This document shows positions 9,936 through 21,460 of a stretch of 51,539 nucleotides of DNA, in pieces. How positions within the stretch are numbered: position 1 is the first letter of the stretch; each line of letters begins with the position of its first letter. Location: contig BFEA01000164.1 in the NCBI GenBank assembly GCA_003427395.1, positions 90,121-141,659 of the forward strand. Reading direction: 5' to 3'. This DNA comes from Chara braunii (taxonomy: Eukaryota; Streptophyta; Charophyceae; Charales; Characeae). The position numbers and the translations under genes were made by a program. The notes under the pieces are model-generated. The model saw only the letters and a list, made by a program, of their open reading frames with translations, did no database searches and was not told the origin of the DNA.

Positions 9936-12900
9936 AGATCGCGGCGATATTGCCATGCAAGTCGGCCGTTAGATGTGGAGACAGAGGCGAAAATAATGAT
10001 CAGGCCGTTGGGGTGCTAACTCCCGTCGCACCGGATAGCTGAGGCCGTCAAACAGTCCCATCGGGTAAAACCGTAAAACTTGCTCGGGCTGTTTGGCTGC
10101 CAGTTCTCTTCGGAGTCTCCATCGGAACGGAGAGCGCTGCTGGGTGGCAGGTCGTCTCGAGTGTCGTAGCTGGTGGCCGGGCTGCGTTGAGCAACATTGG
10201 AGGGTGCGAGGCAGGCTGGCTTCAGAAAGACGAGAGGATAAAGTAGGGAAGGGGCTCTGCGGATCAGAAACGAGGAGTGACGAGTGGTGAGGGAACATAT
10301 GAAAGAAGAGAGTGAATCCGGACACGAAGTCGCACCGGATGCATTCGGGGCAGGAAAGGTCGCAGCGCTGCCGCTACGTGCAAGTCGTTCGTAGGAGTTA
10401 GCTACAGGGGCAAAGACTAATCGAACCTCCTAGGAGCCGGTTCCAGTAGACAAACCTGCTGCGCAATCGTGAGGGTCAGGCGTTACAATAGAAAGGTTGG
10501 CAATAGCATCACGAAGGCAGCGAGGAAAAAAGGAAAGAACCTGGACACAAGTTGCGCTAGGTACATCCAACGTTAAGGATGAAGGCAAACTGAGATGGCA
10601 GGAAGTGGATATGGCGGAGAGAAGAAACGGGCAGCGTGCTCGAACTATGATGGAATCATGTAGGAAAAGGTTCGATTCCAAAATTTCTAAGGCGGGCGAA
10701 TCTGTTTTTGATGTTAGTTTTAGTAATAGGTCAGTAAATTGGGAGTTGTACAGAAAAGCATCGTGCAGGAGTGTCGAAGAAGGTAGATATGGTCGAACGA
10801 AGTTTCAATATCTTGCTCGATCTTTCAAAGAATCAGGCGAAGAAAGATGTTATTCCAATGGTTTTGGCTAGGGCGACTTTGAATTTGCACTTAGTTTTGG
10901 CCCTAGGTTAGTAGGATTAGAGTTAGAAAGGAAAGGTAATGCGAGGAGGTAGAGCAAGAGAAGATATGGCAGGTGCGGGAAAGTGAATATTACGCTCGAA
11001 TCTCAGTGGAATCAAGCAAGGGAGAGGATGAACCCGGATTTTTGGCTATCGCGGCTGTGATGGCATCAATAGATTTTGCGTTGAGAATGTAAAATAAGCA
11101 GAATAGTTGGGGTTGCGTCTGGTGTTTTGGCTTTTATGATTGAACCTGGCCGTGATGGTGGCCAGGTACATTCACCGCTAAGGACGAGCATGGGGTGCAT
11201 GTGGGAGGATGGAACATGACTAAGAAGGAGAATAAGTAGACGAAAAGAGAAAGACAAGTGCTACAAAGAGAAGAGGAGGAAAGCTAGGAGCGGTAGTGTA
11301 GAAAGGATTGCAAAGTACGTACCTCGAAAGTGAAGAAGTGGCAGCAGCCTCGACTCTGACGATGGTCGGGGTTCGTCTAAGAACGACAATGCATTTTCTA
11401 TAGTTCCAGCGGAAGATAAACTCCAATTTCGTTTATCCTATCAATGGAAGTAGCACGGGGCGAACCGCGAAATTGGATACTTACCTGATTGTCGGTGCGT
11501 TGCCCATCCTAACGCGGAGTAGCCTCTCTCGATCTCTCTGCACGTATAGCTGGAAACACAGTGTATCTGTTCGTGTTCTAACAGAGGAACCTTTAAGTTT
11601 GGGCTTGATGTTGGCGGTCAGATCACGAGTAGCGGGCACAGCGGTTGCAGTTCGCACAGAGAGAGAGAGTTGCACAGCGGGCGGAAATACGTACCTACAG
11701 ATCGTGTGAGCCCCTCGTCTAGCTTTATGCCACTTTGGTTGCGTGTATCTGCCTTGAAAGCGGGGTCAGATACCCTGGCAAGTTAGTAAGAGCAAGTGTT
11801 CAAAGAGAGAGATAGATACGCACCTAATCCGAACGTTGGCCGAAAATATCGATATCTGCACGCATTCCGACTGTCGTTGCAGATGATCACGACTTGTAGA
11901 GAGGGGCTGAGAGGCCGAAGGTCGAGGGCGGAGGAAAGGAGGAGCAACTAGGGCACAGTTTGATTTACTGTTATTTGAAGGACTTGTCGCTGCTGACTGC
12001 TAGCCATTACAAGCCATGTTGTATACGCCATGCGGTCATTGCGCTTTAGCTGCACACTGAGTTTTTTTTTTTTGGCGGACTGTGCATTACGGTGCTTAGT
12101 GAACTTTTGAGTTGCGTTCCACTAGTTGCGGCACTGCAGTACCAATGTTTGGTACCAAGCATTTAACCGATACCTTGCTGATCTGCATGCGGCAATTCGA
12201 AAAGTTTTGTTGTGCTCCCTCCTAAGTAGTGCTCATTGGGCATACAACGCCTAGGTGCACTTTGCGGAGCAGTCAGTTGCTTTTGCAGGTTGGTGCACGC
12301 ACGGTTTCAGTCTAGTTGCGGAAATCATCAGCATGGTCCGGATAAAGGCACTAGGGTGTGTGATTCATGAAAGTAGCTCCTTGCAGGCTGAGTAGTAAAT
12401 GATTTGGTCAGGAAGGGGGGGGGGTTATTCCGTTGGTTGGTCATAGTTTTCAGCCATCTACGTGGCGTCTGACTGCAGTTCGCCTGTTCTTGCTGCGGTT
12501 TGGCTGCCATTGCTGGGCCCTCAAGCGCATCAAGGCAACAAGGCCCTCTCCTGAGAGTTGAGTTGTCCCTCTCTGGTATCTCGAGAGTCTAAAACCCCTT
12601 ATCATTCTGCCCTTCTTACTCTAAGTCTAATCCCATTCAGAGAGGAAGGTGGCAGGCGGGATTGCAACCCGTAGGACCGTAACAATACTTTGTGGGAAGT
12701 CTGCCTACCGATTGCGGGAGCTCTGCCGGGACTCAGGAGGAGTTCTGGAGGCAGGGAACCATCGGGTATATCTCTTTCTGTCTGTATGAACCCATTGTTT
12801 CCCTGTTTGACTATCTCCCGCTAAGTTTGACTGTTGTATGCATATGTTCCCCTATGATTTTGCTTTCTTTCAGGATTTAATCAGATTAAATAGAATGAGT

Positions 12901-13019
12901 GCATGCGTGAAGTTTAAGTTTCTCTTTATTTTGACTGAAATCGGACCAAGGGATGAACTGGGGGGAAGGTGGGAGGAAGGCAGTTTGCATGCATTTGACT
13001 GGGTCGATCAAGGACTGGG
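9936..13019. other. No gene recognised
   Basis: Three kilobases without a protein I can identify. Open frames are short and lack family motifs (for example 10497-10871). I see no LTR ends, PBS or tRNA-like blocks. The base composition is balanced and a few GAGAG tracts occur. It could be old intergenic DNA or an unrecognised repeat. Confidence 0.4.
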
Positions 13020-13640
13020 CATTGTTTCTAAGATGAATGGCCCGGGGTTATGTTTATTTGGTTGTTTTATGAAGGGCCAAACATTGTTCTAAGTTGAATG
13101 ACCTGGTTGCTCTGTTTATTTCTGAGGGTTTGCCTGGTTGAAGGGTTTAATCTTTTGTTTCATTCTGAGGGAGGATTTATGGTCTAAGGCTAAGCATTGT
13201 TTCTAAGCTGAATGGTTTAGCTTGAAACCACGCATACAAGTATAAACTCAGTATAAATAGGATGTATTTTTACTTATATTTACATGTGAACTTGCAGTTG
13301 GACATTGTTTCTAAGTTAAATGGTCCAACGCTAAGCCATATCACTAAGAAGAGAAGCGAAACTACATAGTATAATTGGAAGTAGTCCGGGCAAGCTGCGC
13401 ATTGTTTCCAAGTCGAATGGCTCAGTTCCCTGACCATATTTTCATTTTTTTTTTTGAAAACAAAGTTAGAAATTATTAAACTTCGGTTATTAAACAGTTC
13501 AGGGCTAATAAACATTGTTTTTAAGCTGAATGGTCTAGTCATATGCCCAAAGAAGAGAAAAGTAGTTGTGCAATATGTTCGTGTATATTCTAAAGGCATA
13601 GCAGACATTGTTTCTAAGCTGAATGGTCTAGCACCATGCC
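13020..13640 (+). repeat. Degenerate ~100-bp tandem array, 7 units
   Basis: A 25-base core close to CATTGTTTCTAAGCTGAATG plus GTCTAG recurs at 13020, 13082, 13195, 13303, 13400, 13513 and 13606. Intervals are 62, 113, 108, 97, 113 and 93 bases. Sequence between cores is also partly alike (for example AAGAAGAGAA after units 4 and 6), so the whole is a decayed tandem repeat with a strongly conserved core. Confidence 0.75.
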
Positions 13641-13926
13641 ATATGTAAGCTGGGTATAAGGGTTAAATCATCTGAAAGTTTCATGAACTATTAATGAGGA
13701 TTTTGACTTAGGGATGGTGAGAGTACTTACTCTTTGTGGTTTGGTCTTGCATGTGGCTGAGTGAGATTACTACTTAGTCAAAGTTTCAGTTTTGACAGGT
13801 AGTTGCTTTAGTTGCTCGCCATGTGCTAGAGCAATAGGAGTTAGTTCAATTTCTGCACTTTCTGAGCTAACTTTATTTTACTTAGGTCAATTCTTGCATT
13901 TTCTAGGATCATTTTTTATACTTGGC

Positions 13927-14500
13927 TTTGTATAAATCTTGGTAAGTTACTCTCTCTACGGGAAACGCTGCCGGAATTTTTGCAAATCCAAAGAGTTAGT
14001 CGAATTTTAATTTCTCAAAGTTCAGTTTGTCTAAACTTTATATATGGATTAGTAAAAATCTGGAAAGTCTCCTTTTCTAAAGGGAGTGTTGCCCAAATTT
14101 TTACTAAATTAGAGAGTTAGACAAAATTGGATCTTCAGAAGATAAAACCATATTAGATTCTGAACTTAACTTAGTATAAATCTTGGAATAACACTTTTCT
14201 AAAAGGAGTGTTGCCAAAATTTTTACAATTCTAAGGAGTCAGTTAAATTTTATCTTAGTTGAACTCAAGTTTTGTTTTTGAGTTTCATATCCGACTTAGT
14301 ATAAATCTGGGAAGTCTCTGTTTCTAAAGGGAGTGCGGCCCAAATTTTTACTAATTCAGAGAGTTAGACAAATTTGACTTTCCATAGTTAGGGAGCATTC
14401 CAGTTTTGTATTCAAGCTAGTATAAATTCTGAAAGGACAGTTTTCCTATGGGAAGCGCTGCCAAAATTTTAATATTTTAAAAGAGATAGGTTATATTTTC
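13927..14500 (+). repeat. ~122-bp tandem array, 5 units
   Basis: Units begin AGTATAAATCTKGRAAGT at about 13928, 14051, 14173, 14298 and 14419. Each contains a segment like TTCTAAAGGGAGTGTTGCC followed by AAATTTTTAC and AGAGAGTTAGACAAATTTG. Spacing is 121-126 bases. In several units the purine block can pair with the preceding pyrimidine block to make a short hairpin (for example CTTTTCTAAAAG in unit 3). Confidence 0.8.
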
Positions 14501-15346
14501 ACAGGTGGCGATTCAGGAGATCCACTCTGTTTAGAGGAGATCCGGTCAAGATCTACATTTTCTTTAGGTATCTGCTTAGGGACAGATTTAGACTTAGCTA
14601 ATGAAAAACGATGTTTGAGCAAGATCGTGATATGGGGATTATTATCCATGGACTTAACTTCGGGATTAGCCTGTCTTATGTTACAGGTCCTCTTGATCGA
14701 TTGATTCAGGATTTGGGCTAGATTCAACTTGATCCTACAAAAATCATCTTCTGTTATCACTGATAACAGATTGGTTGCCGATTCGTCGGTTTACGATTCA
14801 ACTCCAATCCACTCCTGTCACTCAACGTAAAGGTTGTAGCCTTGTGATTTGAACTGTTTTGTTGTGTTTTTCGCCCGGACTTTTTTTGAATGGCCATTTA
14901 AGAAAAATATTGAGTATTTTATTTTGAGGAGTTGCACAAGAGTGAGGCTTGCATGAGAATGATTACACAAACTGGAACAAAGATTAGAAGAAGATGCCTT
15001 GACCATTAATATCGTGGTGTACAACATCTTCCTCCCCACACTCCATAACACGTGGTCACGGTGTACGGGCCGTACCCTGAAGGGCTTTCGAGCCTTGGTC
15101 GACCCCGCTGCGGGTCCCAATTGGCTCGGCTTTCCTTTGTGACTGGTTGTGAGAATTATGTGGAGCAATTTGCCTTTCAATGTTTTCTGTCATCTCGCAT
15201 GGTCAAGTCTTCCGCTGTGTTTATCTCTCCTTGTGCGGTGTGATACTCCCATCGTCCCACCTTCCTTCTGTGTATGTATGGGCATACCTGGAAATCTATG
15301 TGAGTGAGTGTTGGTCTTCTGACAACAAACAACCAGGATCATAACA
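14501..15346 (+). repeat. Probable LTR (element M), 3' end at 15346
   Basis: The stretch ends CCAGGATCATAACA just before a plant-type PBS, and this end resembles that of LTR D (CCAGGATCAAAACA at 46313). The LTR start is not located, since no second copy is in the window. It may extend into or beyond the tandem arrays. No coding region is recognised. Confidence 0.5.
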
Positions 15347-15347
15347 G

Positions 15348-15360
15348 TTGGTATCGGGGC
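15348..15360 (+). promoter_or_regulatory. Primer-binding site, element M
   Basis: TTGGTATCGGGGC, one base after the LTR CA end. It differs from the plant initiator-tRNA-Met site TTGGTATCAGAGC at two positions. It sets a plus-strand element whose gag is probably at 17785. Confidence 0.7.
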
Positions 15361-15637
15361 GATTGGATCCAGACAGTGGAGTAGTTGATGAGTTGGAGCA
15401 ATCATCATAATCTGGCGAGATACTGGAGTTGAATTTCATGGCGATTTGTCATCTTCTGTGTTGACATCAGTAAGGGTGGTGGTGGTAAGTGTGTGGCGAG
15501 AAGTATTGGACGGAGGGTGAGTCACTCCTCCGCAAGATTGCACAAGAGTGAGTGGTGATTGATGCTCAGAGGCCTAGGAGGCTCTGAGGAGGCTATTTAT
15601 AGCCTGGCGGCTCATCTGGGAATTGGCAATTGGCAAG
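15361..15637 (+). other. Leader of element M, first part
   Basis: Untranslated leader between the PBS and the inserted DNA element. No coding region is seen. Confidence 0.5.
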
Positions 15638-15646
15638 GAAATGACC

Positions 15647-16559
15647 ATGGTTGTCAGGCGGGGCCCCCTGGGGGCAAAGCCGGGGTAGGGGTTTGACCCC
15701 CGGCCCCCCGCCGCCNNNNNNNNNNNNNNNNNNNNNNNNNNNNNNNNNNNNNNNNNNNNNNNNNNNNNNNNNNNNNNNNNNNNNNNNNNNNNNNNNNNNN
15801 NNNNNNNNNNNNNNNNNNNNNNNNNNNNNNNNNNNNNNNNNNNNNNNNNNNNNNNNNNNNNNNNNNNNNNNNNNNNNNNNNNNNNNNNNNNNNNNNNNNN
15901 NNNNNNNNNNNNNNNNNNNNNNNNNNNNNNNNNNNNNNNNNNNNNNNNNNNNNNNNNNNNNNNNNNNNNNNNNNNNNNNNNNNNNNNNNNNNNNNNNNNN
16001 NNNNNNNNNNNNNNNNNNNNNNNNNNNNNNNNNNNNNNNNNNNNNNNNNNNNNNNNNNNNNNNNNNNNNNNNNNNNNNNNNNNNNNNNNNNNNNNNNNNN
16101 NNNNNNNNNNNNNNNNNNNNNNNNNNNNNNNNNNNNNNNNNNNNNNNNNNNNNNNNNNNNNNNNNNNNNNNNNNNNNNNNNNNNNNNNNNNNNNNNNNNN
16201 NNNNNNNNNNNNNNNNNNNNNNNNNNNNNNNNNNNNNNNNNNNNNNNNNNNNNNNNNNNNNNNNNNNNNNNNNNNNNNNNNNNNNNNNNNNNNNNNNNNN
16301 NNNNNNNNNNNNNNNNNNNNNNNNNNNNNNNNNNNNNNNNNNNNNNNNNNNNNNNNNNNNNNNNNNNNNNNNNNNNNNNNNNNNNNNNNNNNNNNNNNNN
16401 NNNNNNNNNNNNNNNNNNNNNNNNNNNNNNNNNNNNNNNNNNNNNNNNNNNNNNNNNNNNNNNNNNNNNNNNTTTTTTTTGAACTACCGAGGCCAGGGGT
16501 GCCGACCCCCGGCCCCCAGGACCCCCGCCGGGGCCCTGGGGCCGGGGCTCGACAACCAT
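15647..16559. mobile_element. Terminal-inverted-repeat DNA element across a gap
   Basis: The left end reads ATGGTTGTCAGGCGGGGCC. The right end, reverse-complemented, reads ATGGTTGTCGAGCCCCGGCC. Both ends continue as very GC-rich sequence. The element is flanked by GAAATGACC (15638-15646) and GAAAATGACC (16560-16569), a 9-bp target duplication apart from one A. That size fits Mutator-like or hAT-like elements (9 or 8 bp). The middle is an N gap of 757 positions, so any transposase cannot be judged. Confidence 0.65.
15716..16472. other. Assembly gap (N)
   Basis: 757 undetermined bases inside the GC-rich inverted-repeat element. The real length is unknown. All open frames crossing it are artefacts. 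Confidence 0.99.
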
Positions 16560-16569
16560 GAAAATGACC

Positions 16570-17784
16570 CCAGGGTGTTGCGATTTTGGAATTGGGTCTG
16601 GATCCCCAATTTCCAAGCAGCACAGTACAAGTTGGAGCAGCGCTGCACTGAGAGTGTCAGTTATTGGCATTTGGGAGTCCAAATTCAATGAATCTGTAAG
16701 TTCGAGGGTGAAGCGCCACAGGGAGTTTTGCAGGATCACCAAGTTTAAGAGGATTCTATACGTGAGAACACTGGGAACAAGCAGAGGAAGAAACTGGCGA
16801 GATGGGTTTCAGGAGACAGCCATAGTCAGGGTTTCATTCATCCCCTTCAAAGATATCCCTAAAGTAAGTGTGTTCCTTATTCAACTCTGTGTGGCGATTC
16901 TGGGGTTATTTTTAGAATAGCGAAATTTGGCCTGTCAGTCTGTAGACAGTTGAAAATTGAAACTCGGATTGTCAGAAAGCCATAGCCAACTTCCCCTACC
17001 CATCTTCTTTGACTTCTACTAACCCTGTTTGCCCCTCTCTACGACTCAACTTTCATCTATGACTGCTTTACAGTATTGTGATTCATATAGTACTGTGGAT
17101 TGGATTGTTCAAGGTCCTGTTGTCAATGATAATGGAAATTTAAATTCTGCGCTGCCATAGTTGGAGCCTGGTAAGGCTAGGGCTAGTCATAACTTTAGTC
17201 CTGTCCATCATAATTCAATTTTGTCAGTCCCTGGTAAATCGCAATTTAGTATTTAGTTTGTGCCTGAAATCGTACAATCAAATTTGATGTTTTGAGTAAG
17301 TTAAAGTGCAATTTGTACTTCACCATACCCTGGGTATGGCATACAGGGTCATCCAATGGTGAGGTCAGTAGGGTAAAGTCTAAAAATAGTCTACCTAGTA
17401 AATCGCTGCATCTTGGTCATCAGAAGATACCTGTCAGTCCCTAATAGTCACTCTGTCTAATTACTATCCACTACTAATCAGTCCAGGACTGCATCCTGAA
17501 AGTAATTAGCACATGATTCGCAGTGACCACACTCAATTGATGTGTCAGGGCAGTGAATGGAAAATCGTGAAATTGGTTTTTGCTGAGTTATCTCTAAACA
17601 AACCCCTGACCCTCAAACGGTCTAAAGAGACTGAGCATTTGCCTGCTCATACTAACCAACTTCTTTCCTCAGTCAGGTGACAACAATTGGGCAAGTACTA
17701 CAGAGAAAACCCAATTCCTGTTACTTCCATCTTTGTCTTCTATTGATTTGTTTGTTTTATTTATCTGTGTGGCGGAAATCCAAG
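16570..17784 (+). other. Leader of element M/G, second part
   Basis: No gene recognised. It lies between the inserted DNA element and the gag start, so it is best read as the rest of the 5' leader. A short frame at 16558-16920 has no motif. Confidence 0.45.
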
Positions 17785-19140
17785 ATGTCTGGTTCAGAGA
17801 AGGGAGAAGCTTCTGAGGAGAACCCTCAACTTCTTCTCTCCCCTTTAGAGGCTGAACTGTTGGCTGAGGAGGAGAAACTCCAGAAGCAGGCACAAGCAGT
17901 TGAGGCTCTGAAGGCAGAGATGAAGCGTGGGGAGGAGGCGGATCAGAAAGAGGCTAGAGGGAAGCTTCTCATTGCAAACGTTGGGAAGATCAGGGTGAGT
18001 GGTTCTGACAGTCAGTACAATAAGGACATGGTTGAGTTCGTCCTTCTTTAGGATGATATCCACCGGACTTATTTTACTAACTGCGATGCGAGGATGACCC
18101 CCCTGGAAGATCAGTTGTCAAGTCACTCCAAAAAAATGGATGACATCTCTTCCAAGCTGGACCTCCTCTTCACCCATTTGTAGATTCCATCTACCCTGAC
18201 CCTTCCTCCATCTCTTGGGGCCTCCAAAGCGGGACCCCAGCAAACCCCACAATCCAGACGCACATCCCCTCCTTCTACACCCAAGTCAACAATCGCTTCA
18301 CAGCCCTCAACTTCATTTGATCATCAGCGGCCCAAGATGACTCCTTCACCCATGTTCTCTGGTGATAACCCGAAGGTGGATGTTGCAGATTGGGTCACTG
18401 CACAAAGAACCTAACTGAGTGGGTTCCAATGTGATGAGGATGTGAAGGTGAGTGCCATCCTTGCTCATCTGGAGAAGGCTGCACTGAAATGGTGCACCTC
18501 TACCTCCAGCAAGCAAGGGATGGAAATGTCTGATTGGGCGCAGAGGCTGGGGGTGACTGGTTTCCTGCAGGCACTGCAAGACCGGTTTGCAGACAAGGAG
18601 CAGGCCAGGAAAGTAGCAGACAAAATTCTGCGTCTGGGCTAGAGGAAATTTGATGGCTCCTTGTCCAAACAAGACTCCATCTTTGAGAGTCTCACATCGA
18701 CACCTGGGTTGGAGATGAGTGAGCAAGATCTGCTCATTCATTTCCTAAGGGCAGCACCTGATCCATACCAGCTTGCAATATTCTCTTAGGGCCACAAGGA
18801 CTGGCGGTCCTTTGGCAGAGCAGCCCTGGATCTGGAGTCCAAACTCCATGTCCAGGAAGCACCTTCTGACGGAGGGAAGGGACCCTCCTCAAAGGGGCGT
18901 AGAAGGAGGAAGGGTGCTCTGTTTTCTGCAGCTTCCAGTTCAGATGATGATGCAACATCCCTGGGTCGGACCCCGCCATCCGGGATTGCCTCTTCATCTG
19001 TTGCAGATCCTGCTGTTTTTTCCCTGGCTGATGCTTTGATGGGTCTGACTAAGGGCAAAGCCCCAACCTAGAAAGCATCAACCAGCAGGAAGGGGAAACA
19101 AAAGGGCAAAAACAGCAGGATCTGCAACAGATGGAAACGG
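17785..19140 (+). pseudogene. Gag polyprotein of element M/G
   Basis: Capsid precursor of a gypsy-type element. It starts MSGSEKGEASEEN, the same MSGSE start as gag of element E. A Glu/Lys-rich coiled-coil follows (LLAEEEKLQKQAQAVEAL), then a Ser/Pro-rich linker and a retrotransposon-gag capsid region (MFSGDNPKVDVADWV, AALKWCTSTSS, FLQALQDRFADKEQARK, DLLIHFLRAAPDPYQ). It is one continuous frame, interrupted only by TAG at 18049, 18181, 18640, 18787 and 19069 and TAA at 18412; I see no frameshift. Each stop could be a former Gln codon. The frame ends where minus-strand element F begins, near 19141. No zinc knuckle or pol remains. Confidence 0.8.
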
Positions 19141-19149
19141 TTCACTGGT

Positions 19150-19581
19150 GACACAAGGCAACAACTTTGATGCATGAAAGACCGGATACGTATGGAGGTG
19201 ACCTGGAATTTCTATCGTATATGATGGTCCATCTTCTCCACCTTTGACAGGCCATGGCCCTCTTTACACGGGCAAAAGCTTCTGTCAGATGTTTTCTTCT
19301 GGTGCGAATTCCTTTGACTTGACCCAAACTAAGTTACCTACCCTGTACTCTGAGGGTCTGTGATGCTTGTTCGCTTGATCAATCATGCGATGCTGCGTTT
19401 TTTTTCTAAGGTTTTTTATCACCTTTTCAACCTCCTTCTTGGGCTGCAGAGCAAACTCTCTTGTACTGGGAGGTAACCTTTGAATTTGGTCCTGGTTCAG
19501 TCCTTCAAACGGCGTACGTAGTCTAAAGGACTTATGCAGCTCGCGAGGAGTTATGAAAGTAGCTAGGTGCACGCTATTATT
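19150..19581 (-). pseudogene. F integrase C-terminal part
   Basis: Continues from the fusion after a stop (TAA in place of a Tyr-like codon near 19582): LHKSFRLRTPFEGLNQDQ, VGNLVWVKSKEFAPEENI and, in another frame, the HASKLLP segment near 19170. It matches J at 1440-1830. The catalytic core is absent. The end at about 19150 is the junction with the plus-strand gag of G. Confidence 0.8.
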
Positions 19582-20136
19582 TTAGGCACTAACTACTTTA
19601 GGAAGCATCCCATCATTCACTTGATCGGGTCTAATATACAATCTGAGTAACTGTTGCAAGATCTTTTTTTCTCTCTCTCTATCGGTTGCCTTTTTCAGGT
19701 CCTCCTCTAACTTCTGGCGGAGCCTCTCGACGTGTTGGATCTCCCTGAGCTCCCTCTCACGTGGGGTCAACGGGCTGAACTGCGAGCCCGCCATTTGACT
19801 AGAAGACTGTCTAGAACCTGTTGAACCGGAAGTGCCAGTGGAACTTGTGGAACTTAATGGCATTCCCAAATGAGTCCCATTCGTCCCTGACGAGGACGCA
19901 GACGATGACGCAGCAGAGCTTGCGCCGTTAGCCATCGCAGCTGCTCTGGCTGTTGTTGCCTGCTCTCTAGATGCTGTGTTTGCTGCCGCTATCCCCGCTA
20001 CTAGCGCACGGGCTCTACGTAGCAGTCTTTCTTCTCCCTGTTCTAAGGCCTGAAACACGTGCGGTACCCTTGATGCCCCTGCACGTGTTAGTCTTCTATT
20101 GTCAGCTCTATCATCAACAAGGTCTGACCCACTCTT
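19582..20136 (-). pseudogene. F gag N-terminus fused to integrase
   Basis: The gag part has SGSDLVDDRADN at its start, where the family-A ATG appears as AAG (20134-20136), so the start codon is lost. A basic/Ala-rich region, a Ser/Thr-rich linker and a Glu/Arg-rich helix (ERELREIQHVERLRQKLEED) follow. At about 19675 the frame passes without interruption into integrase (KILQQLLRLYIRPDQVN), matching J at 1548-1997. Both the gag N-terminus and the integrase part match other family members, so this is a deletion fusion and not a new gene. Confidence 0.85.
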
Positions 20137-21445
20137 TAGTTAGGCAGATAGTGTCTGCACTAGAATCCCCTAGTGGAATCCTACCGCAGCATGTATCTGA
20201 CCGGCACCTAATTTTCTAACAATAGTTGTGTCCGGTAAGTCCCCTATTGTACCGATCAAGTGGCATGTCTACAACATTCACACAGATTGTCTACATAGTC
20301 TAGATGTACTCTGATTAGTTCACTTACAGCCAGCATTAGAGAGAACTGGATATGGTAGCATACTGCAGTCCTAAGCTAACTTGTTTGTGAGGTGTTAGCA
20401 GTCTGTCCACCAACTAATCAAGAATACAAAATGACCATGTAGCAGATGTATGATTGATGGGTATGGTTGTGTATTCAAATGAGCATCAACTGAAACCTAC
20501 CCTTCCCCTCAATCCAACATACCGAACAACATCAATGAGCAAGCAGTGTCTTCGTGTGTATTTCGGCCCACCCCTGTGCCCAAGTTGTTACCGAGCAAGC
20601 CAGCCCAACCACTCTTATTTACCCTCGTACGGCGACGAGCCTTCCTGTCCATGTGATCTGGCTGATCAGGAGGAATTTATAGAGCGCCCCAATCTCTGCA
20701 GGAATTATTTAACGTCGTAGTCAGGACGACGATCACAGCCAGATTCACAATGAACTCCCAACCAGAAATGTTTATAGACGGTCTGGTAAGCGTCTGTCAT
20801 GGGCTGGCGCACCCGGCAGGACTTCTATTTAGCGCAGCAAGTGCCAACAAGGACAACAGCCATCGCATGCGTGCACTACTCCCTGTGGGTTGGCATGGTG
20901 ACCGTGACCCAGTGCTTCGACCAGGGCCCTTCAGAGGCACCGCCCTTTCTCCTTCCAGAAGCTTCCGGGAAGATTGTCGTCTCTCAAGGTAGCACGCTCA
21001 CGACACCTCACCAAGGAGAGGACTCAAGTTGGACTCACTTCCTCACGGTAAGAAGAGATTGAGAAGGTAGATAAGGTAAGGGATCAACATACCTGGAGAT
21101 AGCTGCCCCCAACCACAGATTTCTCACCAATTGAGCTGAACCACAGATTTCTCACCAATTGAGCTGAAGTTGCATTTGATGACCGGTCATGACCTCGGTA
21201 CCACCCACAACGCAATGCAGTGCCACCTTAGTCCAATGCCACATCAGCATGCTCTCATCATCAATCAAACATTCCGCTGTAACCCACGGCATACACTGCC
21301 GTAATAGCCTTCCGGTGCACCCCTCTCTACCCAGGGCGTGCGCCTATTGTGGCCTGACGTCACAAGTACCCACTGCGAAGAAGCATCGTCAACGCACCAA
21401 GTCTGTATAACGCCAGCGTGCCAGAGGCAAGTGGCGATCAAACCA
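20137..21445 (-). other. 5' leader of F
   Basis: Non-coding leader homologous to E (28312-29675) and, inverted, to C (37441-38739). Shared blocks include GTTGGCATGGTGACCGTGAC (20889) and the TATA/ACGTTAAATAATTCC block near 20701-20776. Plus-strand open frames here are chance. Confidence 0.7.
20701..20777 (-). promoter_or_regulatory. Conserved TATA block in F leader
   Basis: On the minus strand CGTCTATAAACA is followed by TGTGATCGTCGTCCTG and GACGTTAAATAATTCC. The same three parts in the same order occur in E and C, downstream of the PBS. Confidence 0.45.
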
Positions 21446-21460
21446 GCTCTGATACCAAAT
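21446..21460 (-). promoter_or_regulatory. Primer-binding site, element F
   Basis: The reverse complement reads TTTGGTATCAGAGC, next to the LTR end CTTGCA. It matches the plant initiator-tRNA-Met site and fixes F as a minus-strand element. Confidence 0.85.

Noticed and set aside
15574-16742. Three 340-360 residue frames at 15.6-16.7 kb
   Set aside because: They are open only because N positions are translated as unknown residues across the gap.
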